This document shows positions 1 through 8,755 of a stretch of DNA of 64,000 nucleotides, piece by piece (position 1 is the stretch's first letter; every line of letters starts with the position of its first letter). The position numbers were made by a program, and so were the translations under genes. Under the pieces are notes generated by a model, which was given only the letters and a program-made list of their open reading frames with translations, searched no databases and was not told the DNA's origin. The DNA is from CAZBUB01 sp964494985 (GTDB taxonomy: Bacteria; Desulfobacterota; Desulfovibrionia; Desulfovibrionales; Desulfothermaceae), in NCBI GenBank assembly GCA_964494985.1, contig CAZBUB010000002.1, positions 69,436 through 133,435 of the forward strand, written 5' to 3'.

Positions 1-748
1 CCCAGATTCCATTTACCCCGCTCCAGCCCCAGGCTTGCAGTACATATTCCTGTATCACCAAAGATTGAACCTCTTTTTGACGAAAAAACCGCCCCCACAG
101 CTTTCTCCAAACCTCTTGCAGATTGTCCGCTGTCCTGGTCCATTCCTGGTCTTGAGTCTGTAGCCTGCCCTGCCACCAAGGCTCTCCATTTTTGGTTCTC
201 TTAAGCTCAAGCTTGGGCAGAACTGAGTTTGTCCTGTCCAGCCCAGAAATCTTTTGTAAAGTTTGCAAGAGCATCAAATCCTGTTCTTGCCAATCCCCTT
301 TCAAATTCAAAGAATATTCCCAGTTCACATCAGCAGTATAATACGTTCCCCAGGTTTGCAAAAATTCCTTCAAGGCCCAGGTGTTGATTTTCACCGCCAT
401 ACTCATGCCCAGCATGTTGCCTTGCATATGTGTTCCTTGCTCACTATAGCTGAGCACGAAATCCTCTGCCCTGGGCACCAAAAAATCCAACAAAGCCTCT
501 TTCCTGTCCTTTGCAAGACTGCCAGGCAAAAAATCCTCTGTCTTGCGCAGCAAGGCCTGAGCAAACCCTAAGTTGCGCAACTCAGGGTAAAGATCCCTTT
601 CCTGATCGCTATCTTGCTGGGAAATGTCCATCTCTGGCTGCACCCTCAGCATATCCGACTCCGCAATCGCCTGCCCAGGATTGCAAAGCAACCAGAAAGC
701 CGCACACAGCAAGGACGACAAAACCAAGGCTAAGCCCTTGTCGAACAT
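1..748 (-). CDS. Exported protein of unknown function (partial, C-terminus outside window)
   Basis: The minus-strand frame is open from an ATG at 748 to the window edge, about 249 codons with no stop. The protein starts MFDKGLALVL and has a hydrophobic segment ending near GQAIAES, which looks like a cleavable signal peptide, so it is probably periplasmic. The remainder is a soluble mixed domain rich in Leu, Gln and Trp. I do not recognise a family. A GGAGG lies about 10 bases before the ATG. It follows another exported-protein gene (961-1887) on the same strand after a 210-base gap in which I see nothing coding, so the two may be co-transcribed downstream of miaA. Apparent genes on the plus strand here are antisense shadows. 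Confidence 0.7.
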   Translation of the reverse strand, partial: MFDKGLALVLSSLLCAAFWLLCNPGQAIAESDMLRVQPEMDISQQDSDQERDLYPELRNLGFAQALLRKTEDFLPGSLAKDRKEALLDFLVPRAEDFVLSYSEQGTHMQGNMLGMSMAVKINTWALKEFLQTWGTYYTADVNWEYSLNLKGDWQEQDLMLLQTLQKISGLDRTNSVLPKLELKRTKNGEPWWQGRLQTQDQEWTRTADNLQEVWRKLWGRFFRQKEVQSLVIQEYVLQAWGWSGVNGIW

Positions 749-960
749 AAAATCTCACCCTCCGCTCATCCCTCCTCAAAGGAAGAGGCACTCTATGCAA
801 TCCTTTGTTGCTCAGCAGGACATCATTAGCCTCTGCTGGTCCCATCCAGGCCTGGCATGGGCTGATGATGGAATGTACTCCTTTGATTGCGGCAAAAAGA
901 TGTGCACGACACGAGGAATTCTATCCTCAATTTCATTGACATTTGCTGCCTTGTGCCGCT

Positions 961-1887
961 TTATCTGTCCCGCAGTCTGTATTCCTGCAGATCTTTATCT
1001 GGCGGGGGATCCAGCTCTATCAACACCCTGCACTTCTGCAGAAAATTACCCGGCTGCCTAGCCACCTGTCTTAGCAGTGCCCCAGAATCAGAGTCCACAA
1101 CCAAATGACAACCCGACTCGGATCCACTCTCCAAAACGCTGACCCGTAACGGATGAGATCCTACCCTGACGTTTTTATTCAGCCTGGGGTCTGCGCTTTG
1201 AGCAAAAAGGGCCATACCTTGCTTCAAAGCAATTTGCGGATCTGCCTGGGCAGGCCCAAACACATGATTCCCTTCCTCATCCTGCACAGTACAGACCAAG
1301 GCTGGCTCCACATCGAGACCTCTGGCCTGTAATATCAGACCAGTATAAGCTTGAGCCCTGACCTCTAGGAGCTGTTTTTGCAAAAAAGGCCCTGAATCCC
1401 CATCCAGGCTGCTGCTTCGATTGCTAGATGCAGAGAACCAAACTGCATCTGGTATCACCAGCCTGGCAAAGTCCCCCCAAAGGTTTATACCTACGGTGAC
1501 CAACAATATTTGATCCCTGATAACGATCTTATCCAGGATCTGAGCATTATGCACCAGACCCTGTACTCTGGATCTGACATGTTTATTATCCTGAAGCAGA
1601 TCCTGCAATGTCAAATCCTGATGTATACGAATGCCTTGCAAGGTGCGCCACAAGCTCTGCCTGGCCTGGATCAGTGCTTGGCGCAGAGCCATTTTGCGAG
1701 CCTGTTCGTTATTCAAGCCTTGCTGGGGCAAAAATCCCTGACCCTGAGACATAACCAGGCCAGTATGCCAGTCAATACGCCCTGTCTCCTGCTCTAAAAC
1801 ATAAGGAGATCCCCAGGCCTGATTGCTAAAGGCCCAAATGCAGAAAAAAATATAAAGCCCCAAAAGAGTTCGGCTCCAAGGCCTCAT
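961..1887 (-). CDS. Exported protein, LPP20-like
   Basis: Protein of about 308 residues. I chose the ATG at 1887 rather than the ATG at 1926 because a full AGGAGG sits 5 bases upstream of it. The protein then begins MRPWSRTLLG and has a clear signal peptide ending near NQAWGSP. The stretch NNEQARKMALRQALIQARQ is the A-rich helix typical of LPP20/DUF4384-like envelope proteins, in which a helix precedes a small alpha-beta domain. No lipobox cysteine is visible, so a periplasmic location is inferred. It starts 47 bases after the miaA stop and is probably in the same transcript. The molecular role is unknown. Confidence 0.6.
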   Translation of the reverse strand: MRPWSRTLLGLYIFFCIWAFSNQAWGSPYVLEQETGRIDWHTGLVMSQGQGFLPQQGLNNEQARKMALRQALIQARQSLWRTLQGIRIHQDLTLQDLLQDNKHVRSRVQGLVHNAQILDKIVIRDQILLVTVGINLWGDFARLVIPDAVWFSASSNRSSSLDGDSGPFLQKQLLEVRAQAYTGLILQARGLDVEPALVCTVQDEEGNHVFGPAQADPQIALKQGMALFAQSADPRLNKNVRVGSHPLRVSVLESGSESGCHLVVDSDSGALLRQVARQPGNFLQKCRVLIELDPPPDKDLQEYRLRDR

Positions 1888-1933
1888 CTCTGCCTCCTGC
1901 AGTATCCGGCTTTGGCTCAGGCGCATTGCGCGC

Positions 1934-2872
1934 TCAACCTTGCACTTTGCTTTCCGTCCACTCCTGTGCCGTCTCCAATATCTCCTGCCTTTGCCCTGGT
2001 GAAAACCAATGGATTGCCGGATCCTTCTTAAACCAGGTCAGCTGCCTTTTAGCATAGGCTCTGGTCCTGCGCAGCCAGTTTCGCTTGGCTTGCTCTAAGT
2101 CGCATCTGCCCAATATATAATCCAAAAGCTCCCTGCAGCCTATGCCGGTCCAGGCTGGGGAAGATTCTTGGCCGCACCTCTCCCAAGCCAGCCTGATCTC
2201 CTGCACTGCACCAGACTGGAGCATGAGCTCAATGCGCTCTTCCAGTTTCTTATGCAATTTTTGCCTATCCGGCCAAAGCCCAATTTTCAAGGCCTGGTAA
2301 CGCCCTCGACTATTAGGCTGTTCTTTTTGCCAGCTGGAAAGGGGCACTCCAGTCGCCTGGTAAACCTCCAAGGCCCTGGTTATTCTTTGTCTGTCCCTGG
2401 GATGCAGCCTATTGCCGAGCTCAGGATCTACTCTGCACAACTCTTGATGCAGAGCCCGAGGTCCCAGCAGAGCACATTTTTGCAGCACCTGCTCCCTGAC
2501 TTCCTCACGCACCTGGGGCACAGGGGCCAGCCCCTGCAGCACAGCCTTGAGATATAAACCAGTGCCACCTACGAGCAGGGGCAGATTGCAAGAGGCTCTG
2601 ATCCTGGCTAGAACTCGTTCCGCTCTTTTGCTAAAGCTTGCTGCATCCAGCTTTTGACTGCTGTTCAAAAAGCCATACAACCAATGCCTGCAGACCTTTC
2701 GCTCCTCTTCTCCAGGCTGTGCTGTTGTCAGGGGAAAATCAGCATAGACCTGCCTGGAATCGAAGTTGACCACCTCCAAAGGAAGTCTTCTGGCCAAATC
2801 AACAGCCAAGGAACTTTTACCGGTTCCAGTAGGACCTAAGAGACATATCAGCCTTTGCCCAGGTTCCTGCAC
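1934..2872 (-). CDS. miaA: tRNA dimethylallyltransferase
   Basis: MiaA transfers a dimethylallyl group from DMAPP to N6 of A37 in tRNAs that read UNN codons. The 312-residue length is usual for the family. The N-terminal P-loop GPTGTGKSS (residues about 13-21) is followed by the VVNFDSRQVY motif that binds the prenyl and tRNA substrates, then GGTGLYLKAV and the DRQRITRALEVY segment. All are canonical. It lies downstream of coaD with a 17-base gap on the same strand, within a run of housekeeping genes (rsmD-coaD-miaA). Confidence 0.95.
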   Translation of the reverse strand: MQEPGQRLICLLGPTGTGKSSLAVDLARRLPLEVVNFDSRQVYADFPLTTAQPGEEERKVCRHWLYGFLNSSQKLDAASFSKRAERVLARIRASCNLPLLVGGTGLYLKAVLQGLAPVPQVREEVREQVLQKCALLGPRALHQELCRVDPELGNRLHPRDRQRITRALEVYQATGVPLSSWQKEQPNSRGRYQALKIGLWPDRQKLHKKLEERIELMLQSGAVQEIRLAWERCGQESSPAWTGIGCRELLDYILGRCDLEQAKRNWLRRTRAYAKRQLTWFKKDPAIHWFSPGQRQEILETAQEWTESKVQG

Positions 2873-2889
2873 CCATCAGTCTCCAAAAG

Positions 2890-3396
2890 CTAACACTCGG
2901 TCTGCAGCTTCCTGCGCAGTCCTTGCCAGACAGCTTCTGGTACCAGGCCCTGCACATCTCCGCCTGCACAGGCGGTTTCCTTGATGATCGAAGAGCTCGT
3001 AAAGAGCCATTTATAGTCAGTCATCATAAACATAGTATGCACATCCCGCTGCAGTCTTCTGTTCATCAAGGCCATCTGGAACTCGTACTCAAAATCTGAG
3101 ATGGCCCTCAAACCCCTCAAAATAACTGCAGCACCCATGTTTTTCACATAGTCCACCAAGAGCCCTTGGAAGGTCTCTACCACTACCCTGGGTTTATTCT
3201 GAAAGGCCTGCCTGGCCATGTCCTCCCTTTCCTCCAGGCTAAATAAAGGGGTCTTTGGAGTATCCAGGGCAATAGCCAGGATAACGGTGTCGAAAATATC
3301 CAGGCCCCTGCGCACAATACTGATGTGTCCGTTGGTCAGGGGATCGAATGTTCCAGGATAAACTGCTATTTTCTGTCTTTGGCCGTCCATAAGCAA
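2890..3396 (-). CDS. coaD: Phosphopantetheine adenylyltransferase
   Basis: CoaD catalyses the penultimate step of coenzyme A synthesis, ATP plus 4'-phosphopantetheine to dephospho-CoA. At 168 residues it matches the family length. Visible motifs are the nucleotidyltransferase signature PGTFDPLTNGH (T/HxGH type, near residue 15-25), the central RGLRAISDFEYEFQMA segment and the C-terminal TSSSIIKE motif. The start overlaps the 3' end of rsmD by about 30 bases. An ATG two codons later is an alternative start. The rsmD-coaD adjacency is widespread in bacteria and supports both calls. Confidence 0.95.
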   Translation of the reverse strand: MLMDGQRQKIAVYPGTFDPLTNGHISIVRRGLDIFDTVILAIALDTPKTPLFSLEEREDMARQAFQNKPRVVVETFQGLLVDYVKNMGAAVILRGLRAISDFEYEFQMALMNRRLQRDVHTMFMMTDYKWLFTSSSIIKETACAGGDVQGLVPEAVWQGLRRKLQTEC

Positions 3397-3935
3397 ATCC
3401 TTGTTTGCCCGTAGGTCCTGCTTAGCAACAACTCAGCATCATCATGCACCTGCTGCTGCGGATCCAAGTCTGACTCCACTTCCGCCATAATCAAAGCATG
3501 GGGCCCGAGCCAGCCCCTTTGCAGTACCGCCTCGAGAACTGATGATAATAAACCATGTCCGTAAGGGGGGTCAATAAAAATAAGATCAAATTCCCTAGAA
3601 CTGGCTTTGCGCAGCCAAAACAAAACATCCTTGCCCAGAAGGCTGTATCTCGAAGGGGGAATCCCCAGCTGATTCAGATTGCTTTGGATTGTACTCAGGG
3701 CCTTTCGGTTTTTTTCCACGAACCACACTTGCGCTGCACCTCTACTCAGGCATTCCATACCCAGACTTCCGCTGCCTGCAAAGAGATCTGCTGCCCGAAG
3801 CTCGTTCCAACTCAGGCCCCTGGCCTCCAAGATGGAAAACACAGCTTGTCTCACCTTGTCCGTGGCTGGCCGATAGCCTGGACCGCTTGCGGTCTTAAGC
3901 CTGCGACCTCCAAATTCCCCGCTTATGATGCGCAT
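3366..3935 (-). CDS. rsmD: 16S rRNA (guanine966-N2)-methyltransferase
   Basis: RsmD methylates G966 of 16S rRNA during 30S assembly. I take the ATG at 3935, giving MRIISGEFGGRRL, the conserved family N-terminus. The longer in-frame opening to 4034 would overlap the upstream gene by almost 100 bases and adds non-homologous residues. Motifs are the SAM-binding ADLFAGSGSLGMECLSRGA and the catalytic FIDPPYG (DPPY). The protein is about 189 residues, normal for RsmD. Its start lies 3 bases past the stop of the degenerate receiver gene, so translation may be coupled. Confidence 0.93.
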   Translation of the reverse strand: MRIISGEFGGRRLKTASGPGYRPATDKVRQAVFSILEARGLSWNELRAADLFAGSGSLGMECLSRGAAQVWFVEKNRKALSTIQSNLNQLGIPPSRYSLLGKDVLFWLRKASSREFDLIFIDPPYGHGLLSSVLEAVLQRGWLGPHALIMAEVESDLDPQQQVHDDAELLLSRTYGQTRICLWTAKDRK

Positions 3936-3937
3936 GC

Positions 3938-4888
3938 TTATCCTTCCGGTACTATACCCTTTGGAGTAAGCCTCCCTGCGCGAATTCCGGACACATTGCC
4001 TGCTGAAGCTACCTGCTCCTGTAACCAGGTCCATACAAATTCTAAACCTTGCTCAATCATCCAATGATCCAAGCTTAGCTGCAAATTTAAACCTTGGAAG
4101 CAAATTTCTATTCCTCCAGCCCCTTGGGTCTCTTGCTGTAAAACCCCTTGCAGCTCGTGGTCTAGTCGATCTTGCAAGCTCTGCATATCCTCAAAAGAAG
4201 ATTCCGGAACCAAAAGGCACCACTGCCATTTAGCCAATGCACCCAACTTATCATAATTGCGCAGTCTGGCCTGCAGGGTCTGCAAGAGCCTGTCCTCCAG
4301 CCAGTCCACCCAGGTGGGGCCGAAATTAAGCTCTGCCAAATCCAGGCCCTGCAGGAAGACAAGCATTATGGTCAGCCTTTTGTCTTTTCTGCTAGACCTA
4401 TTCAACTCTTTTTCCAAAGTGTAATAAAGACCTGATTTATTCAACACAGGCCTGTCTGGTTCCAAACGCAGCGCCCTTTGCAGTTTGCCTAGCAGCTCTT
4501 GCTTCTCCAGCCCGGAGCTCAACCTCCATCGCAGCTCAGCAGTCAAAAAGGGGCGCAGCAGGAAATCGTCAGCCCCGGCATAGCTATTGCTGATCCAGGC
4601 CCTATGCTCTTCTTCCCCTACAAGCAAAAGCCAAGTCCTGGAGCTGTCCACAGCCTGTCTCTCCCTGCGTCTTAACAATCTACAGAACTCCAGGCCCTCT
4701 ATATCACTTTCCCCTAGCTCCACGAGCGCCAGATCGAACTTTTCATCTTCTAACCAAGCTAGAGCATGCAGATGGCCTAAACAGACTTGGGCCTGATATC
4801 CCCAGGCACTTAACAGTTCTCTGGTTTCCCCGGCCCTGTCCTGCTGGGGATCTATAATGAACACCTTGCCCTTTGACTTGGCCTGCAT
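3938..4888 (-). CDS. Degenerate receiver protein with GGDEF-like C-terminal domain
   Basis: A 316-residue two-domain protein. Residues 8-125 follow the CheY fold: the IIDPQQDRAGE opening matches the acidic pocket region and GADDFLLRPF matches the family's C-terminal GADDYLxKPF. The phosphoacceptor position, however, reads ALVELGESD, with Glu where Asp is expected, and the conserved Lys is Arg. Residues from about 160 to the end have the layout of a diguanylate cyclase domain, but the active-site GGDEF is replaced by KWQWCLLVP. Both domains therefore look catalytically dead, and a protein-binding or sensing role is an inference. It ends immediately before rsmD. Confidence 0.65.
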   Translation of the reverse strand: MQAKSKGKVFIIDPQQDRAGETRELLSAWGYQAQVCLGHLHALAWLEDEKFDLALVELGESDIEGLEFCRLLRRRERQAVDSSRTWLLLVGEEEHRAWISNSYAGADDFLLRPFLTAELRWRLSSGLEKQELLGKLQRALRLEPDRPVLNKSGLYYTLEKELNRSSRKDKRLTIMLVFLQGLDLAELNFGPTWVDWLEDRLLQTLQARLRNYDKLGALAKWQWCLLVPESSFEDMQSLQDRLDHELQGVLQQETQGAGGIEICFQGLNLQLSLDHWMIEQGLEFVWTWLQEQVASAGNVSGIRAGRLTPKGIVPEG

Positions 4889-4998
4889 ATATTACTTCCT
4901 GAACCTTCCTGGTTTTGCTTTGGGCTTTGTCGGATTTGCACCTAGGCAGCACCAGGGTTAGAATATTGTTCCTTTGACTGCTGCGCAAGGAGCTAGTT

Positions 4999-5703
4999 AT
5001 GCGCTTCAAGGACTTCAAGCAACTGCCTAAAAATAAATCTAAGAACAGATTCTGGGAGCAAAGTCAAACTGCCCGGCCCACCTCCAATGAGCAAAGCCCT
5101 GAAGATGAAGAACAGATATTCCAGCAGGCTATGCAGGATGTTCAGCCCTTAAAGGACAAGGGCAAAGGACGCAAAGTGCTCCCTCAAGATCACCAAGAAA
5201 AGCAGGGCGCAAACACCCCCAACACCCTGCTGCAGAGCCCCAGAGATTACCTGCAGGACCTCATCCAGGGCAAAGTGGATTTTCAGGTCGAATACAGCGA
5301 AGAATACCTGCAGGGCAATGTGCGCGGGTTAGATCCAAAAATAATGCACAAGCTCAAAACCGGGGAGCTTAGCCCTGAGGCACATCTGGATTTGCACGGG
5401 CAGACCCTGGAGCAGGCCAAAGCCAACCTGCTGGGCTTTGTCCGGAATCACTACCTCAATGGCAGACGCTGCCTGTTAATCATTCCTGGCCGAGGCAAGA
5501 ATTCCCCCCAGGGCAGAAGTGTGATCCGGGAACACATTCACCCCTGGCTGACCCAGGATCCACTAAAAAGAGTGGTTCTGGCCTTTAGCACTGCTAGACC
5601 CTTGCACGGCGGAACCGGGGCCTTGTATGTCTTGCTAAGAAAGTATAAGAAATCCAGGGGCAAAATCTTCTGGCAACGCTGGGAAAAGGATCAGGGAAGC
5701 TAA
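4999..5703 (+). CDS. Smr-domain protein (putative DNA endonuclease)
   Basis: A 234-residue protein with a charged, low-complexity N-terminal half and a C-terminal Smr domain (about residues 125-220). The domain hallmarks are present: LDLHGQTLEQA near residue 132, IIPGRGKNSPQG, and HGGTGALYVLLRK at the end. Stand-alone Smr proteins of this layout (SmrA/SmrB type) are linked to nucleic-acid cleavage, and SmrB acts on mRNA at collided ribosomes. Which applies here cannot be read from sequence. An AAGGAG lies 6 bases before the ATG. It is followed 40 bases later by ftsY on the same strand. Confidence 0.85.
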   Translation: MRFKDFKQLPKNKSKNRFWEQSQTARPTSNEQSPEDEEQIFQQAMQDVQPLKDKGKGRKVLPQDHQEKQGANTPNTLLQSPRDYLQDLIQGKVDFQVEYSEEYLQGNVRGLDPKIMHKLKTGELSPEAHLDLHGQTLEQAKANLLGFVRNHYLNGRRCLLIIPGRGKNSPQGRSVIREHIHPWLTQDPLKRVVLAFSTARPLHGGTGALYVLLRKYKKSRGKIFWQRWEKDQGS

Positions 5704-5743
5704 AAATAAGTTAGACTGCAACATCAGCTATAAAGGAGCAAGG

Positions 5744-7093
5744 ATGGGCTTTTTTTCCAAGATAAAACAACTTTGGTCTGACAAGTCCAAAACCAATCAG
5801 ACCCCGGAGACCCGGGGACAGCAGCCTGAGCAGGCTCAGGCCTTGCAGGAGCCAATGCAAAAGCCTGAGCCCGCCAGGGGACGGGCCCAAGAACAGCAAC
5901 CCTGGCAGGAACGCCTTTGCCTGGACTTGCAACAGGCTGAGCCTAGGCTTAGCGTCTGGCTGGACCATATCCTGGAGAGGGTGGAGCATGCTGACCAAAG
6001 TCTCTGGCAACGCCTGGAGTTCTTGTTTGCACAACTCGAGGTGCCACCACAGGAAGCCCAGGACTTCCTAAGCCGCTTTCAAGGTTGGCTTCAGGACATG
6101 GAATACGAACACGTCTCAGAATTCCGTTCTGAGCTGCAATACAGACTTGCCTTGGCTTTGGATCTTGAAGATGAGGAGGATGAGCAAAGCAGGCTTTTCA
6201 TTAAGCTAAGCCAGGGTCTGAACAAAACCAAGGCCCAACTTTCACAGAAGATAGACCAGTTGCTAAGCTCCAGCTCAGAATTTGATGCCGGTTTCTGGGA
6301 AGAGCTGGAGGAGATCTTGATTATGGCTGATGTGGGCTATCAGACATCCACTCGTTTAGTGGAAAAACTGCAAAAAAAGGTACGTGAGGAAAAAATCCAG
6401 GATCAGGACAAATTCAAGGAACTCTTCCAAAGAGAGTTGGCTGGCATGTTCAAGGCCCAGCCCAAACGCATCAAGCCCCTGCCTCCAGAGGTCTTACTCA
6501 TGGTAGGCGTCAATGGCGTAGGCAAGACCACGACCATTGCCAAACTGGCCCATAGGGCCCAAATGCAGGGCAGGAAAACCTTGCTGGCAGCAGGGGATAC
6601 TTTCAGGGCGGCTGCGATTGAACAGTTGCAGATCTGGGCCCAAAGAGTAGGAGCTGGCTTCTATGCCAAAAAATCCGGTTCTGATCCTGCTGCAGTAGCC
6701 TATGAAGCCCTGCAGCAGGCCAAGGATGAGGCCTATGATCTGCTCATAGTGGATACAGCTGGCAGGCTGCATACCAAAGCTGACCTTATGGATGAGCTCA
6801 AGAAGATCAAGCGTGTCCTGGCTAAACACCATCCAGGCGCTCCGCACAGTGTGATGCTTATCTTGGATGCAACCACTGGACAAAATGCAATCTCCCAGTG
6901 TCAGCTCTTCCATCAGGGCGTTGGCGTGGATGAAGTGATCTTGACCAAGCTGGACGGCACAGCCAAAGGTGGAGTGATTTTGGGTATAGCCACAGAAATC
7001 AGCCTGCCTATAACTTTTGTGGGTCTGGGGGAGAAAATGGAGGATTTAAGGCCTTTCAAAGGCGAAGACTTTGCTCGCGCCCTTTTGCAATAG
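5744..7093 (+). CDS. ftsY: Signal recognition particle receptor FtsY
   Basis: FtsY is the membrane-associated GTPase that docks SRP-ribosome complexes at the Sec translocon. The first ~150 residues form the acidic, Gln-rich A domain, followed by the N helical bundle and the G domain. GTPase motifs are GVNGVGKTTTIAKLA (G1, about residue 252), the DTFRAAA insertion-box motif, DTAGRLHTKADLM (G3) and TKLDGTAKGG (G4). The C-terminus GLGEKMEDLRPF is canonical. The 449-residue length is normal for a protein with an extended A domain. An AAGGAG lies 5 bases upstream of the ATG. A strong hairpin follows the gene. Confidence 0.96.
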   Translation: MGFFSKIKQLWSDKSKTNQTPETRGQQPEQAQALQEPMQKPEPARGRAQEQQPWQERLCLDLQQAEPRLSVWLDHILERVEHADQSLWQRLEFLFAQLEVPPQEAQDFLSRFQGWLQDMEYEHVSEFRSELQYRLALALDLEDEEDEQSRLFIKLSQGLNKTKAQLSQKIDQLLSSSSEFDAGFWEELEEILIMADVGYQTSTRLVEKLQKKVREEKIQDQDKFKELFQRELAGMFKAQPKRIKPLPPEVLLMVGVNGVGKTTTIAKLAHRAQMQGRKTLLAAGDTFRAAAIEQLQIWAQRVGAGFYAKKSGSDPAAVAYEALQQAKDEAYDLLIVDTAGRLHTKADLMDELKKIKRVLAKHHPGAPHSVMLILDATTGQNAISQCQLFHQGVGVDEVILTKLDGTAKGGVILGIATEISLPITFVGLGEKMEDLRPFKGEDFARALLQ

Positions 7094-7137
7094 ACACCTG
7101 ACAGAAGCTGGCAGAAAAATGAGCTCCAAGGCAAGGA

Positions 7138-7184
7138 GCATAGCACAACAAGGCTGGAGCCGCTCCAGCCCTGTTGTGCTATGC
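7138..7184. terminator. Long hairpin between convergent ftsY and comEA-like genes
   Basis: A 23-base left arm (7138-7160) pairs with 7162-7184 with a single G-U wobble and a one-base spacer. It lies between the ends of two convergent genes, so it can act on both. No clear T-tract follows on either strand, so intrinsic termination is likely but not certain. Confidence 0.6.
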
Positions 7185-7197
7185 TGGATGGCCTGCG

Positions 7198-7488
7198 TTA
7201 GCCGGTAGTGATCAGATCTTTAATATCTTCAAACTTGGAGGTCCCGATCCCTTTAACCTTCATAATATCTTCTTTTTTCTCAAACTCCTGTTCTTCCCTG
7301 TACTCCACAATCCTTTTGGCCAAAACAGGACCTACACCAGGAAGCTCCTGCAGTCTTTCTACGCTGGCTTTATTCACATTGATCAAGTCCTGGCTTTCTG
7401 CCTGGGCTAGTCCCCAAAAACAACAAAGACACAAGGCCAAAGTCAACATAGCACATAATAACCTGCCTCTTGTCGCCTGAGCTCTCAT
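7198..7488 (-). CDS. ComEA-like helix-hairpin-helix protein, exported
   Basis: About 96 residues from the ATG at 7488, chosen because AGGAGG sits a few bases upstream. The ATG at 7533 has no such site. A signal peptide (MRAQATRGRL to LAQAES) is followed by one ComEA-type helix-hairpin-helix pair: NVNKASVERLQELPGVGPVLAKRI and a second hairpin with VKGIGTSKFEDIKD. ComEA proteins bind incoming DNA in the periplasm of competent bacteria, but stand-alone small versions are found in many non-competent species. A DNA-binding role is inferred from the family. It is convergent with ftsY. Confidence 0.85.
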   Translation of the reverse strand: MRAQATRGRLLCAMLTLALCLCCFWGLAQAESQDLINVNKASVERLQELPGVGPVLAKRIVEYREEQEFEKKEDIMKVKGIGTSKFEDIKDLITTG

Positions 7489-7718
7489 ATAGCCCCTCCT
7501 TTGGTTAGATCTTGAAACATTGAACATATCCATCTAGGACTAGATTATATAGCTCGTATAAAAAGATTGATAAAAAGTCAATATACTTTAAAACATTTAT
7601 CTGAACCTTGCCATGTTAATAATACAAATCCCCAGTTACATACTAGACATCACACATAAAAAGCCCCTGCAAGCCTTCATCTGCAGGGTTCAGGCAGAAA
7701 CTCAACCGTTCAGCCTTG

Positions 7719-8404
7719 CTACGTGAACTTTGAGTGACTAGCAGCCCAAGCAGTGCTAAGCAGGGTCTGCACAAAGGGCAGCTGATACTCTGACACAGGA
7801 GCACCCAGGTCTGGGAGCAGGAGCAGATGGCTAGGGGAGGTTTGGTCAGGCAAAACACCACCATCAGATTCTTCCTTTGGGCATGGATCTCCCTGGCCCG
7901 CTCTATGCCCTGCCTGGACTGCAGCCCCAAATAAGCTGATTTTGAGCACTCCTGGAGCATGATCTCCAGCTGCTCTAGCTCATCCTTGAGTTTGACCCCC
8001 TTGCCCATACCGCTGACGCTGGAGCTTAGCTCGGCAATCCTGGCTATCTCCCTTAGATGCTCAGCAGTGGGCATGATTCCGCCCTGGCCGTTTTCATCGT
8101 CATAGGTATAGGGAGCTGTCCCGCCGATAAAAAAGCTGTTTTTGGGCACGAAAAAGCTGTCCAGACCAGGGGTCTGCTCCAGACATTCCTGCACCAACTC
8201 GGGCATAATATAAATCCTGTCCTCGTGGATAAATGCCAGGCCTCAGGACTCATGCCTTTGAAAGGCCTGCACTATTTCCGGCTGAGTGCAGGCCACCCCC
8301 AGATTCTCCAACATCCACAGGGCATCCTGCTGGGACTGCAGAAGCATATCCACCGTGTTCTTTGCCAAAAGAGAAATTGACCTCTCTAGCTGATCCTTGT
8401 CCAT
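7719..8404 (-). pseudogene. MttB-family (trimethylamine methyltransferase-like) pseudogene
   Basis: From the ATG at 8404 the frame encodes MDKDQLERSISLLAKNTVDM and continues as a family-like N-terminus with ALWMLENLGVACTQPEI. It meets TGA at 8243-8245 (codon 54) and resumes in the same frame with IHEDRIYIMPELVQECL and GGTAPYTYDDENGQGG, all laid out like MttB-superfamily corrinoid methyltransferases. Near 7829 the reading frame shifts: after LTKPPLA the plausible continuation LLLLPDLGAPVSEYQLPF lies in another frame and stops at 7719. The C-terminal half of the normal ~480-residue protein is absent. Family assignment is from the remembered pattern of the N-terminal domain and has moderate certainty. 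The lesions themselves are read directly. Confidence 0.6.
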
Positions 8405-8755
8405 GTTTTCCGCCTTAATTGTTTAGCTTCCTGATTTCATATCCCTGTACCAGATGCATGCTGAAACTCGTCACCCACCAAAAAGGCATTTTATGGTAAC
8501 AGCAATATGCAAAAAGGAAACAAAATATATCAAGATGATTTTTAAGCTTGCATCCAGATAAGCTTTTCTTTAGAGGGGTATTATCCGTCAGCAAAGATAA
8601 CTCCTTAGAAAAAGGTGATTTCTGCTATCAAAAGCTCTAAAACCTGCATTGACTTGCAAATTTTGCCGTGACTTGATCTTTATCAAGAAAGGCCTGACTC
8701 CAACGCCCACTGGGACAACCCCTTTTACAAACCCCGGCCCTATGAAAGTCGGCAC
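8405..8755. other. Gene-free interval between MttB-like and RpiR-like pseudogenes
   Basis: About 350 bases without a convincing gene. It separates divergent remnants and presumably held their promoters. I see AT-rich stretches and no clear sigma-70 pair. The RpiR frame is open for some 25 codons upstream of its ATG at 8756, back to a TGA, but that stretch does not resemble the family. Confidence 0.5.

Noticed and set aside
263..1108. Several overlapping plus-strand open frames
   Set aside because: They lie antisense to the two exported-protein genes, lack ribosome binding sites and show no family resemblance.
7719..8404. Reading the MttB-like gene as a pyrrolysine protein
   Set aside because: The interrupting codon is TGA, not TAG, and it is near the N-terminus, whereas pyrrolysine in MttB lies in the C-terminal half, which is missing here.
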